Shown piece after piece: positions 48,006 through 58,477 of a stretch of 64,000 nt of DNA (its first letter is position 1; each line of letters starts with the position of its first letter). The position numbers and the translations under genes were made by a program. Location of the stretch: contig LN554852.1 of NCBI GenBank assembly GCA_000953735.1, positions 4,227,846 to 4,291,845 of the forward strand, written 5' to 3'. The DNA comes from Moritella viscosa (GTDB lineage: Bacteria > Pseudomonadota > Gammaproteobacteria > Enterobacterales > Moritellaceae). Under the pieces are notes generated by a model. The model searched no databases. It was not told the origin of the DNA and saw only the letters and a program-made list of their open reading frames with translations.

Positions 48006-49180
48006 TATATTTCAACCACACTAGGTAATAAAATACGCGTTAGGACAGACACAACTTCATCTTGTTGCTGCTCCGTCATAGTATGAAACATCGGTAATGA
48101 AATAGCATCTTGGTAATAATGTTCTGCGGCAGGAAAGTCACCTTGTTTAAATCCCATCTGTTGATAATAAGGCTGTAAGTGAACCGGTATATAATGCAAA
48201 TTAACACCGATGCCATTGGCTCTTAATACATCAAAAACATCTCGATGTGTTAACGAAATTCGGTCTAACTGTAGACGAATAACATATAAATGCAGACCTG
48301 AATAGGTATTATCTAGCTGAACAGGCGTTGTAACAGGTAACTTACTGAGTAACGAGTTATAACGCTGTGCAAGGTAATGCCGCGCAGTAACGAACGCATC
48401 AAGTCGCTGCATTTGCGACACACCCAGTGCAGCCTGCAATTCTGTCATACGGTAATTAAAGCCAAGTTCTACTTGTTGATAATACCAAGCGCCATCGGAC
48501 TCTCCTTGCATTAATGCCGGATCGCGAGTAATGCCATGGCTGCGTAACAGAATCATTTTATCTGCTAATGCACGTTGATTCGTCAACGCCGCGCCACCTT
48601 CTGCGGTGGTGACAATTTTCACCGGATGAAAGCTAAATACGGTAATATCTGCATACTCACCACAACCAATCGGTTTCCCCTGATACGAACCACCAATGGC
48701 ATGGGCAGCGTCTTCAATGATCTTAAAACCATATTGTAATGATAATGCATAAATAGCGGCCATATCACAGGATTGACCACACAAGTGCACAGGAATAACA
48801 ACTTTGGGTAATTTGTTTTGTGCTTTAGCTATAATGAGCTTTTTCTCAAGCGCATCAGGGCAGAGGTTATAAGTCGCAGGATCAATATCCACAAAATCAA
48901 CTTTTGCACCACAATATAGTCCACAATTAGCCGAGGCGACGAAGGTTATAGGGGTGGTCCATAACCAATCCCCTTCTCCAAGATCTAATGCTAAACAAGC
49001 AAGATGCAAGGCCGATGTTGCACTATTACAAGTCACGGCATAGTCAGCGCCAGTATGCGCGCTCAGAGCTTGTTCAAACAAAGGGACTTGCGGGCCTTGG
49101 GTGAGAAAATCGGATTGTAATACAGCAATGACCGCATTAATGTCTTGCTGGTTAATATCCTGCTTACCATAAGGGATCAT
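48005..49180 (-). CDS. pseC: UDP-4-amino-4,6-dideoxy-N-acetyl-beta-L-altrosamine transaminase
   Basis: 391 residues of the DegT/DnrJ/EryC1/StrS aminotransferase family. IPYGKQDINQQDINAVIAVL, TCNSATSALHLACLALDLG, WTTPITFVASANCGLYCGA, IIEDAAHAIG and the PLP lysine in FSFHPVKIVTTAEGG are diagnostic for PseC. It uses glutamate to aminate the C4 keto sugar made by PseB. It lies 14 bases after pseB and overlaps pseF. Confidence 0.95.
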   Translation of the reverse strand: MIPYGKQDINQQDINAVIAVLQSDFLTQGPQVPLFEQALSAHTGADYAVTCNSATSALHLACLALDLGEGDWLWTTPITFVASANCGLYCGAKVDFVDIDPATYNLCPDALEKKLIIAKAQNKLPKVVIPVHLCGQSCDMAAIYALSLQYGFKIIEDAAHAIGGSYQGKPIGCGEYADITVFSFHPVKIVTTAEGGAALTNQRALADKMILLRSHGITRDPALMQGESDGAWYYQQVELGFNYRMTELQAALGVSQMQRLDAFVTARHYLAQRYNSLLSKLPVTTPVQLDNTYSGLHLYVIRLQLDRISLTHRDVFDVLRANGIGVNLHYIPVHLQPYYQQMGFKQGDFPAAEHYYQDAISLPMFHTMTEQQQDEVVSVLTRILLPSVVEI

Positions 49181-49194
49181 AACAATACTATTCC

Positions 49195-50217
<1,023 letters not shown>

Positions 50218-50426
50218 TTATAAATTAAGCACAATACATACAGGGAATATATGTTAAAAATGGGCATGCATTAATATAAACCGATATTATACTAATGTTG
50301 CCAGACAATAAACTTACATTAACGATATGAGTTTCATCATAATCAAAAATGATAACGTAGCCTAAAATCGATTTATCCCGTATTATCACGACATATCTAT
50401 AATTCACAGCAACAGGCTTGTCTACC

Positions 50427-51746
50427 ATGAATTTGTCATTACCCAACAACACCCAATCTAAATGGCTCCTAGCATCCACTATTGGAGTCTGCCTTTATCC
50501 CGTATTATTATTTTTATTTCCGAAAGGTTACATAGTTAGCACCACAATTTTAACTTTAATGGCGGTGGTTGCAGGTTATTACAAACAATTGAGCTGGAAC
50601 AGAAGTCTCACATTATTGAGCCTTGCATTTATAGCCTTTAGTTTTCCGCATCTGGTTAACTTGATTCAAGAAACAACAGATATGCGCCATGTAAAAAAAA
50701 TATTACGCGGCTTACCTCTATTACTTGTTGCCGCTTTTCTCGTTAAAAATAACCCAGATAAGAAAATTATCCATTGGGCCTTTATATTCGGACTCATCAT
50801 TTGCTTTATCGGCATGCTTAACGCTCAAATTACGGGCTTAGATAGAAGTGACGTACTAGGCAATAATGTTATACCATTGATGGTATCAGCGGCTGCTCTC
50901 TTAGCATTCTTATTACCACAAAGTAATAGTAAGAATAAATTATTAAAATATACGGTATATGCTACCTTTTCTTTAACTATTTCAGCAATAGTACTATCAC
51001 AATCAAAAGGGGTAACACTATCGGCTTTGGCTACCATTTTAGTTTTTTCAGTTCTCACATTTCGACAGTCTAAAAGTAATATTTTCATATTATGGGTATT
51101 ATTAATCAGCGCCATAGGAGCAACGTCGTTATTCAATAATGATGCATTGATAAAAAGAATTAACATAGCATCAAAAAATGTAACGCTTGCTGTTAATAAA
51201 ACCATTGAACAGGACACGGTTAGAACGACCAAAAATACAACTTCGATAGTGAACAAATCAACAGAAAAAAAGATCACACCAACACAAAAAAAATCATGGG
51301 CGCCGGCTTCATCATCAACGATTAGGTTCGAGTTATGGAAAGGTTCTTTGTTACTCGCTGCAGAAAAACCTTTCTTCGGTTATGGAAAATTAGCCGCTCG
51401 CGATAGAATGTTAGAGTTAATCAAAGAAGGGAAAATAGCCCCTTATGCAAAAAAATACGCAGAAAAACACTTCCACTCGATTTACTTTGAGGCTTTAGGC
51501 TGTCAAGGACTAATAGGATTAATTTCAATTTTATTGGTATTATTACTTCCGTTATATATTTTTATCAAAAACTGGACTAATAATCCGCGAGTGGCACTTG
51601 CAGGTATTCTAATCGTGACGAATTACGCTATAGCAGGTTTAAGTGATACCGTATTAACCAGCACCCTACCAGCAATAACTTACGTTATGCTAATGGTGCT
51701 ATGTGTATCACAAGTATCAATTTCAGAGCCAGACAAGAAAGTATAA
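50427..51746 (+). CDS. O-antigen ligase/polymerase family membrane protein
   Basis: 439 residues from the ATG; a TTG nine bases upstream is in frame but less likely. About ten membrane segments, with one large periplasmic loop (about 230-330), and the Wzy_C/WaaL pattern: RFELWKGSLLLAAEKPFFGYG and HFHSIYFEALGCQGLIGLI. It would either ligate undecaprenyl-linked chains to lipid A-core or polymerise repeat units; the two cannot be separated on sequence. The loop is Lys/Thr-rich with low complexity. It is rightward among leftward genes, and so has its own control. Confidence 0.82.
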   Translation: MNLSLPNNTQSKWLLASTIGVCLYPVLLFLFPKGYIVSTTILTLMAVVAGYYKQLSWNRSLTLLSLAFIAFSFPHLVNLIQETTDMRHVKKILRGLPLLLVAAFLVKNNPDKKIIHWAFIFGLIICFIGMLNAQITGLDRSDVLGNNVIPLMVSAAALLAFLLPQSNSKNKLLKYTVYATFSLTISAIVLSQSKGVTLSALATILVFSVLTFRQSKSNIFILWVLLISAIGATSLFNNDALIKRINIASKNVTLAVNKTIEQDTVRTTKNTTSIVNKSTEKKITPTQKKSWAPASSSTIRFELWKGSLLLAAEKPFFGYGKLAARDRMLELIKEGKIAPYAKKYAEKHFHSIYFEALGCQGLIGLISILLVLLLPLYIFIKNWTNNPRVALAGILIVTNYAIAGLSDTVLTSTLPAITYVMLMVLCVSQVSISEPDKKV

Positions 51747-51768
51747 GTTGATCTTAAATCTAATATAC

Positions 51769-51806
51769 TGACGTGTAAGATACAATTTTTGCCATCTCAC
51801 ACGTCA
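51769..51806. terminator. Hairpin between convergent ligase and glycosyltransferase genes
   Basis: TGACGTGTAAGAT pairs with ATCTCACACGTCA (13-bp stem, one mismatch, 12-base loop), 23 bases past the ligase stop. The following AGTTTAATTT is a weak T-tract. Confidence 0.65.
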
Positions 51807-51909
51807 AGTTTAATTTCTATATAATTTTTATTATCTTTGCCTAAGATGCTTACTTAATGAATCAGGTATAATACGAACGATGATTTTCATAAAATTATAC
51901 CTACAGTAA

Positions 51910-53070
51910 TTAATTTATGTTCAACAACTCAAGTTGTTGCTTAATAATATTATCAAAGGATAATCTCGCTATATTTTCTTTTGAAGGTAAAACGGGAATA
52001 TTCAAATATTCAGATATCACATTTGCCAAAGCCACAAAATCACCTTTTGGAACAATTCCCTTGGAAAGTTCGCCTATTAGTATCTCGTCGACAGGACCAC
52101 AATCCGTACTAACGACAGGTGTTCCACAAGCTAAGGCCTCTGTAACAACATTAACAAAGCCTTCAAAATCAGAGCTGAGCACAAAAAGCTTTGCTTTTTT
52201 ATACCAAGGGTATGGGTTATCTACAAACCCAGGGAGTAACACTCTATCTGTTAAACCTAATACATCAATTAATTTTTCAAGTTCTTGTCTCTGGTTTCCT
52301 TCACCTAAAATAATCAATTTACAATCATCCGGATTAACTCTATGAAAAGATTTAATTAATAAGTCAAACCGTTTCTGAGTTGTTAATCGCCCGACACTTA
52401 ATATAAAATTCCCATCATAAAGGGCAACATCTTGAGTACTTAAGCCTTTCACCCTTTTTATATCACATGGGTTATTTATAACTAAAAACTTCTTAGGAGC
52501 TACCCCCTGTATTGCTAAAGACGCCTGAACACCCTGCCTTATGTATTCAGAAACAGAGAAAAAAACTTTACCTTTAAATAACTTAGACGTGAGCCAATGG
52601 TTATACTTACCTATTATTCCTTCCGCATTATTGGATAAAGAAAAAGGAAGATGTAAACTAAATGCTGCATTATCCTTTTTATACCACCACATGCGTTGAA
52701 CTGAACGAGCACCACGTACAAAAACAGCATCTAATGTTCGTCCATCAGACTCAATTTGATCAATTTTTTTATTGACGAGTTTTTTGTAGATTAAAGTCGA
52801 AAAATAAAATTCACTACGAGGTAGTAAATTTCTAAAAATCACTTTATATAAAGCATAATATATGGCAAGAAAAGGATTAAAAATTAAAGGTTTAGATATA
52901 TTTAGTGTATGGATATTACACTCAAAATCAATCGGTAATGACCGTCCTTTCTCAAGACATAAAATATGAACTTCATTGCCCATTTTTATATGATTACGGG
53001 CTAATTCTAATGTGATTTTTTGAATACCACCAAACTTTAAATTGTGAACGATGAAAAGGATTTTTTTCAT
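51910..53070 (-). CDS. Family-4-type glycosyltransferase (tandem copy 1)
   Basis: 386 residues, GT-B fold. N-terminal LFIVHNLKFGGIQKITLELA, then SVGRLTTQKRFDLLIKSFHR, LIILGEGNQRQELEKLI, LPGFVDNPYPWYKKAKLFVL and the E-x7-E-like FEGFVNVVTEALACGTPVVS. The gene directly upstream encodes a near-twin, so the pair is a recent tandem duplication. In this copy the usual GFGN of the motif reads GFVN. It belongs to the group that includes capsular and O-antigen transferases; the sugar is not predictable. Confidence 0.88.
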   Translation of the reverse strand: MKKILFIVHNLKFGGIQKITLELARNHIKMGNEVHILCLEKGRSLPIDFECNIHTLNISKPLIFNPFLAIYYALYKVIFRNLLPRSEFYFSTLIYKKLVNKKIDQIESDGRTLDAVFVRGARSVQRMWWYKKDNAAFSLHLPFSLSNNAEGIIGKYNHWLTSKLFKGKVFFSVSEYIRQGVQASLAIQGVAPKKFLVINNPCDIKRVKGLSTQDVALYDGNFILSVGRLTTQKRFDLLIKSFHRVNPDDCKLIILGEGNQRQELEKLIDVLGLTDRVLLPGFVDNPYPWYKKAKLFVLSSDFEGFVNVVTEALACGTPVVSTDCGPVDEILIGELSKGIVPKGDFVALANVISEYLNIPVLPSKENIARLSFDNIIKQQLELLNIN

Positions 53071-53165
53071 TTTTATTTCTCTTATTTTATTCCAAACGTC
53101 ATAAATACATTTCGATTAAATAATGCATTAATATAAGTAACACTTAGCTATTACTACCACCTAAC

Positions 53166-54332
53166 CTAGATATCACTATCATTCAGTAAATCCAGTTGTT
53201 GCTTGATGATAGTGCCAAAAGAAAATCGCTCGACATTTTTATCACTCGGTACAATGGGATTTTTTAAATATTCAGCCATTACATTCGCTAATGCTATAAA
53301 ATCACCTTTTGAAACAAGGCCTTTTTTCAATTCACCTGTTAATATCTCATTTACAGGGCCACAGTTTGTACTCACAACGGGGGTTCCACAGGCTAACGCC
53401 TCAACAATAGCATTACCAAAACCTTCACAATCAGAGCTTAAAACAAATAATTTTGCCTTTTTATACCAAACATATGGGTTATCTACAAAACCAGGCATTA
53501 TCACTTTTTCAGCTAAATCAAGTTCATTAATTAACTTTTCAAGTTCCCGCCTTTGATTACCTTCGCCTAAAATGATCAATTTACAATCAGCAGGGTTTAT
53601 TCGATGAAAGGCTTTGATTAACAAATCAAATCTTTTTTGATTTGTTAATCGACCTACACCTAATATAAAATCTCCATCATAGATATTAATATCTTGAGAG
53701 CTTAAGTGTCTTACTCTTCCTATATCACAAGGATTATGTATAGATAAATGCTTTTTAGGGGTCACATTTTGAATCTTAAGCGATTGCTCTACACTATGTC
53801 TTATATATTCAGAAACAGAAAAAAATATTTTGTCGTGAAATAGTTTAGACGTAAGCCAGTTGTTATATTTTCCAATCAGTCCTGTTGTTGTTGTAGATAA
53901 AGAAAAAGGCAAATGTAAGCTAAATACCGCATTGTCCTTTTTATACCACCACATACGTTGCACGGATCGGGCTCCTCGTATAAAAATAGCATCTAATTTT
54001 CGTCCATCAGACTCAATCTGATGGATTTTATCACTGACCAGTTTTTTGTAGATTATAGTTGAAAAATAAAACTCGCTTCGAGGTAATAAGTGCCTAAGAA
54101 TCGATTTATACAGTACATAATAAGCAGCTATAACTGGATTTCTAATCATCAACTTAGACAAATCTAACGTATGAATATCACACTCAAAATCAATAGGCAG
54201 GGATTGTCCCTTTTCAAGACACAATATATGAACTTCATTACCCATTTTGATATGGTTACGGGCTAATTCTAGTGTTATTTTTTGAATACCACCAAACTTT
54301 AAATTATGAACGATGAAAAGGATTTTTTTCAT
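53166..54332 (-). CDS. Family-4-type glycosyltransferase (tandem copy 2)
   Basis: 388 residues from the ATG aligned with copy 1 (MKKILFIVHNLKFGGIQKI); an upstream in-frame start at 54371 has no counterpart. It shares most residues with copy 1, including EVHILCLEKGQSLPIDFECD, RGARSVQRMWWYKKDNA and GEGNQRRELEKLI, with the motif CEGFGNAIVEALACGTPVVS intact. The upstream bases of both copies are also similar (AAGAGAATT and AAGAGAAAT before the ATG), so the duplication included the leader. The two copies may transfer like or related sugars in successive steps. Confidence 0.88.
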   Translation of the reverse strand: MKKILFIVHNLKFGGIQKITLELARNHIKMGNEVHILCLEKGQSLPIDFECDIHTLDLSKLMIRNPVIAAYYVLYKSILRHLLPRSEFYFSTIIYKKLVSDKIHQIESDGRKLDAIFIRGARSVQRMWWYKKDNAVFSLHLPFSLSTTTTGLIGKYNNWLTSKLFHDKIFFSVSEYIRHSVEQSLKIQNVTPKKHLSIHNPCDIGRVRHLSSQDINIYDGDFILGVGRLTNQKRFDLLIKAFHRINPADCKLIILGEGNQRRELEKLINELDLAEKVIMPGFVDNPYVWYKKAKLFVLSSDCEGFGNAIVEALACGTPVVSTNCGPVNEILTGELKKGLVSKGDFIALANVMAEYLKNPIVPSDKNVERFSFGTIIKQQLDLLNDSDI

Positions 54333-54455
54333 TTTTAATTCTCTTGCTTTATTCAAGATACCCACTCGCATATTTATTCATGCAAAAAATATAATAACCT
54401 TTACTTTTATTTAAATTAGCAAAGTCAGGAAGTGAATTATGCATTAAATAGACGT

Positions 54456-54488
54456 TTACGGCAAGATTACGGCAAGATTACGGCAAAA
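54456..54488. repeat. Three tandem 11-bp repeats
   Basis: The unit TTACGGCAAGA occurs twice exactly and a third time with one change (last G to A), in the spacer upstream of the tandem glycosyltransferases. Confidence 0.8.
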
Positions 54489-54548
54489 TCAGTTGGCTTA
54501 TATATGAAACGATACCATAAACATTTTATCCAACATTTAACCCCTATA

Positions 54549-55973
54549 TTATTGATTAGGCAGTAATATAAGAGAATCCGGCACCAATTTTCCTAGCTTA
54601 TCCCCGAACACCGCTTTAGCAACTTCATCACCGTGCACAATACGTATCTCTTGCGGCTTATGTTTTATGTGTTTAACAAAATTAAGTAGATCTTGCTGAT
54701 CGGCATGGGCTGAATAACCACTAATGGTATGGATACTGGCATTAATGGTTATTCGCTTACCATTAAGATCAACATATCCTCCCCTTGGTCCATATTGTTG
54801 GATATCCCGACCCGCGGTACCTTGGGCTTGATAACCAACAAAAATAACATCGGCTTTGGCATCAGGTAAAAATTGCGTAAGGTAATTAACGATACGTCCA
54901 CTGCTGCACATACCACTGGCGGCAATGACAATGACAGGTTTATTTCGCCTAGCCAGGTACTTGACAACAGTCAGGTGATCTTGATGACTGTCGATGGTAT
55001 AAAGCTGATCAAAATTAAGTGGATGGCGACCTTGTTTTAACTTGCCTAACGCCTCTTTATCCCACAAGGATTTAAAGTCACGGTATTTACTGGTGAAGTT
55101 TGCTGCCATTGGCGAATCGACGATTATTTCAATGCTTTTCCATACACTCATCTCTGGAGCGCTGTGAATAAATTGCTCTATTTCGTAGAGTAATTCTTGG
55201 GTGCGGCCAATACTGAATGCGGGGATCAAAACCACACCATTATCACTCACTGCATGTTCAATGACGGCTTGTAACTTTTGGCTACGTTCATTACGGTGTT
55301 CGTGCCTTTTGTCACCATAGGTACTTTCAATAATTAATGTATCGGCGCGGTATGGCGATCGGGGGGATGATAATAACGGACTATAAGAAGCGCCTAGATC
55401 ACCAGAAAATACAACACGGTGACGGCGAATAGGTTTATCAGTGGCGAGTTCAATTTCGACATAGGCAGAACCTAAAATGTGCCCTGCTGGACAAAAGCGG
55501 ATCTTTTGACGTTGATAGCAGACTTCATCTACACTTATATCCTCTTTGGGTATTTTAAGCACGTCAATGGTGCACCATTTTTGATAAGGTACAGGAATAA
55601 GCTGTTTTTCTAATAGAGAGAGGCAAGCTTGGATCAGTTTTTTATCGTGGGTCACGCCGACTTTAAGGGCGTCTTCGATAACGAGGGGAAGGAGAGCTGC
55701 TGTAGCTTCGGTAGCGTAAATGGGGCCAGTGAAGCCAGCGGCTAATAAGTAAGGAATGCGGCCAACATGATCAATATGGCAATGCGTGATAATAAGCGCT
55801 TTAACGGTGCGCACATTAAAATCGATGGAGTGTTGGTCTTTATTGTTGTTACCTGCGGCTTCTGAACCTTGAAATAAACCGCAGTCGATCAGCACTGAAT
55901 TATACTCATTCATATACAGCTGATGACAAGATCCGGTCACACCATTAACCGCACCGTGATGTAAAATACGCAT
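54549..55973 (-). CDS. Beta-CASP metallo-beta-lactamase-fold hydrolase (RNase J/CPSF-like group)
   Basis: 474 residues from the ATG eight bases after AGGA. Metal motif THCHIDHVG (H64, H66, D68, H69), FCPAGHILGSAYVEIE, FSGDLG, the beta-CASP blocks ESTYGDKRH, PAFSIGRTQELLYE, SSGMCSSGRIVNYL and the last histidine in SGYSAHADQQDLL. This group (COG1236-like) comprises RNA-cleaving enzymes and uncharacterised bacterial relatives. Its substrate is unknown. It lies between wecA and the glycosyltransferases, an unexpected neighbour for a nuclease-like enzyme, with about 180 bases separating it from wecA. Confidence 0.88.
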   Translation of the reverse strand: MRILHHGAVNGVTGSCHQLYMNEYNSVLIDCGLFQGSEAAGNNNKDQHSIDFNVRTVKALIITHCHIDHVGRIPYLLAAGFTGPIYATEATAALLPLVIEDALKVGVTHDKKLIQACLSLLEKQLIPVPYQKWCTIDVLKIPKEDISVDEVCYQRQKIRFCPAGHILGSAYVEIELATDKPIRRHRVVFSGDLGASYSPLLSSPRSPYRADTLIIESTYGDKRHEHRNERSQKLQAVIEHAVSDNGVVLIPAFSIGRTQELLYEIEQFIHSAPEMSVWKSIEIIVDSPMAANFTSKYRDFKSLWDKEALGKLKQGRHPLNFDQLYTIDSHQDHLTVVKYLARRNKPVIVIAASGMCSSGRIVNYLTQFLPDAKADVIFVGYQAQGTAGRDIQQYGPRGGYVDLNGKRITINASIHTISGYSAHADQQDLLNFVKHIKHKPQEIRIVHGDEVAKAVFGDKLGKLVPDSLILLPNQ

Positions 55974-56159
55974 TTTTTCCATCCTTGGAAAGCAATTTAA
56001 ACTATGAGTTTAAAGCCACATCCCAAGGAAAGTAATAGGTCGATGTACTGATTTAAGTACTGATTAGTTGTTTATGGTTAGAATAAGCAACAATTTACTA
56101 GGTGCTTATCAAACGATATGATCATATCTAATATGTGTTATGTGTCATCTTGTCCAATG

Positions 56160-57209
56160 TTAACAATCACGCCAAGCACGAATCTTTGCCGTAATAATCC
56201 ATACTTTTGATAATAATAATTGATAGATAAAGAAACACACTAAGAACAACGCCAGCATTATCCATTCTGGAATATTAGCAATTTCCGCGTAGATACCAAA
56301 AGCAGCGTATGCAATCGCGATCGAGCAGATAGCACATAATATTTGGGTATTGTTTAAACCTAAGCGTTGGAAGATATGGTGTAAATGTTCACGATCAGGT
56401 TTAAACGGAGAGTCACCACGGCGAATTCGACGGATCATGATCGCAGCCATGTCCATCAGCGGTACAGCAATTAACCACAGAGCAGTAACAGGACGTAACG
56501 GTGCCCCGCCAACTTTTTGTGTTGATAATAATAAGAACCAAATTACTGTAAAGCCAATCAACATACTACCAGCATCACCCATGAATACTTTACGCTCACG
56601 CCCTAATAAACCCAGATTAAACAGGACATAAGGTAAGATAATAACGATGAGAACAAGACATAAGTAAGCTAGATTACTTTGTCCGTCAGTACTAAGAATA
56701 AATCCTAAGCCACCCAGTGTCACTATAGATAATCCCCCAAGCAGTCCGTCAATACCATCAACCATATTAAAGGCATTAATCGCACCAACAACAGCTATAA
56801 CGGTGACAAAATAGCCTACAACTCCCAGGCTAATATTACCAAAACCAAACATATTACCTAATGTATGCAACTGTATATCAGCAACAAACATCATTGCTAT
56901 CGATAATCCACCTTGAACAAAAAAACGTACCTTGAAGCTAAGATCATATTTATCATCCAACGCACCCACAAGGGTAAGGATAAAAATAGAGAACATAAAT
57001 AAATTGTGATTAGGTAACAACTCTGGATTATTAAACAAGAAATAGATGAAGGAAATACAAATGGTAATGCCACCTACGAGTGGAATAGCACCATTATGGT
57101 GTTTACGCTCATTTGGCTTATCAACTAAACCTATTTCTTTTGCTATTTTACGCATCGTAAATAACGTAACTAAAGAAAAAAAGAAAACAAAACCGAGTTC
57201 TATGAACAT
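56160..57209 (-). CDS. wecA: Undecaprenyl-phosphate N-acetylglucosaminyl 1-phosphate transferase
   Basis: 349 residues from the ATG that begins the first membrane helix; a reading from 57260 adds 17 polar residues. About eleven membrane segments. VDKPNERKHHNGAIPLVGGI, the DDKYD magnesium site, NAFNMVDGIDGLLGG, VFMGDAGSMLIGFTVIW and the HLHHIFQRLG loop match WecA. It starts O-antigen or enterobacterial-common-antigen-type repeat units by moving GlcNAc-1-phosphate onto undecaprenyl phosphate. It is the only initiating transferase seen here. Confidence 0.95.
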   Translation of the reverse strand: MFIELGFVFFFSLVTLFTMRKIAKEIGLVDKPNERKHHNGAIPLVGGITICISFIYFLFNNPELLPNHNLFMFSIFILTLVGALDDKYDLSFKVRFFVQGGLSIAMMFVADIQLHTLGNMFGFGNISLGVVGYFVTVIAVVGAINAFNMVDGIDGLLGGLSIVTLGGLGFILSTDGQSNLAYLCLVLIVIILPYVLFNLGLLGRERKVFMGDAGSMLIGFTVIWFLLLSTQKVGGAPLRPVTALWLIAVPLMDMAAIMIRRIRRGDSPFKPDREHLHHIFQRLGLNNTQILCAICSIAIAYAAFGIYAEIANIPEWIMLALFLVCFFIYQLLLSKVWIITAKIRAWRDC

Positions 57210-57353
57210 GTTTATTATAACCTTAATGAATTTTAAATTTATTGGGCATACTTGATTCACGAATATAGCAGAGAATAAATATCAACTTAAAAATATAAAT
57301 TGTTATTTATTACTTAGGTAAGTTGACTAAATACATAATGTATTATTCTTGGC

Positions 57354-58345
57354 CTATTTGCCATAAAAATCTTTATACCAGTCAACAAATGCTTTTACGC
57401 CTTCTTTAACGCCCACTTTTGCTTTATAGCCTATCGCAGCAAACAAGTCACTTGTATCAGCATACGTTTTATATACATCACCAAGTTGCATTTCACGGAA
57501 GTTTTTCTTTGCTTCAACACCTAATGCTTCTTCAATCGCTTCAATAAAATCCATTAGACTAATTGGGCTACCGTGACCGATGTTATAGACACTGTATGGT
57601 GCTGAGCTTGTTGCTGGTGAACCAGTTTCAACTTTCCAATCGGCATCGACTGTTGGAATAACATCTTGAATACGAATAATACCTTCAACAATATCGTCGA
57701 TATACGTGAAATCACGCCACATATCACCATTGTTATTAATATCAATAGTTTCGCCATCTAATATCTTTTTAGTAAAGATGAAGGGGGCCATATCTGGACG
57801 GCCAGCTGGACCATATACAGTGAAGAAACGTAAACCTGTTGTTGGCATATTATATAAATGAGAGTAAGAGTGTGCCATCAACTCATTTGATTTTTTCGTT
57901 GCTGCATATAAGGACACTGGGTGATCGACACTATCACTGGTTTCAAACGGTGTTTTGCTGTTTAAGCCGTAAACAGAGCTAGATGATGCGTAGACAAGGT
58001 GTTTGACTTTATTATGACGACAGCCTTCTAAAATAGTTAGATGACCAATAAGATTAGAATCTGCGTATGCCATCGGGTTATCGATAGAATAACGAACACC
58101 TGCTTGTGCGGCTAAGTGTATAACTTTATCAAATTGTTGCTCTTTAAATAATGTAGCAATACCTCCATTTCGATAAATTGAAATGTTGTTAGTGGATTGA
58201 TTTCGTCTAAACGCGCTAGTTTCAAATTAACATCGTAATAATCATTCAGGTTATCAATACCGATGACTTGATGACCTAAAGCACACAAACGAGCAACCAC
58301 TTGCGAACCAATAAAACCAGCAACGCCAGTAACTAAATATTTCAT
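57354..58345 (-). pseudogene. UDP-glucuronate 4-epimerase-like gene, frameshifted copy
   Basis: The gene begins MKYLVTGVAGFIGS and tracks the intact copy to FQFIEM, then shifts frame near 58161-58168 and stops soon after. The correct frame resumes at once as GGIATLFKEQQFDKVIHLAA and runs to the end (SSSSVYGL, YAATK, GDVYKTYAD). Alignment to the intact paralogue shows about five residues missing (the DLADR stretch), which with the frame change fits a deletion of about 16 bases. No full-length product is expected; the intact copy at 41044-42051 could compensate. The 239-residue 3' frame has an internal ATG but lacks the NAD site. Confidence 0.88.
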
Positions 58346-58402
58346 GATGATAACCTTAAAAAATTAAAAAAAGATGCAAGATGGTAGAATGACAAAAATA
58401 AT

Positions 58403-58431
58403 AAAGCACTAAAGTGGTTCTTTAATGCTTT
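58403..58431 (-). terminator. Hairpin after ugd copy 2
   Basis: AAAGCACTAAAG pairs with CTTTAATGCTTT (one mismatch) around a five-base loop; on the minus strand it is followed by ATTATTTTTG. It may reduce reading into the broken epimerase. Confidence 0.6.
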
Positions 58432-58477
58432 GTCGAAACATAAAAATAAACTTACTTAAAAAGAGCACTAAAGATAA

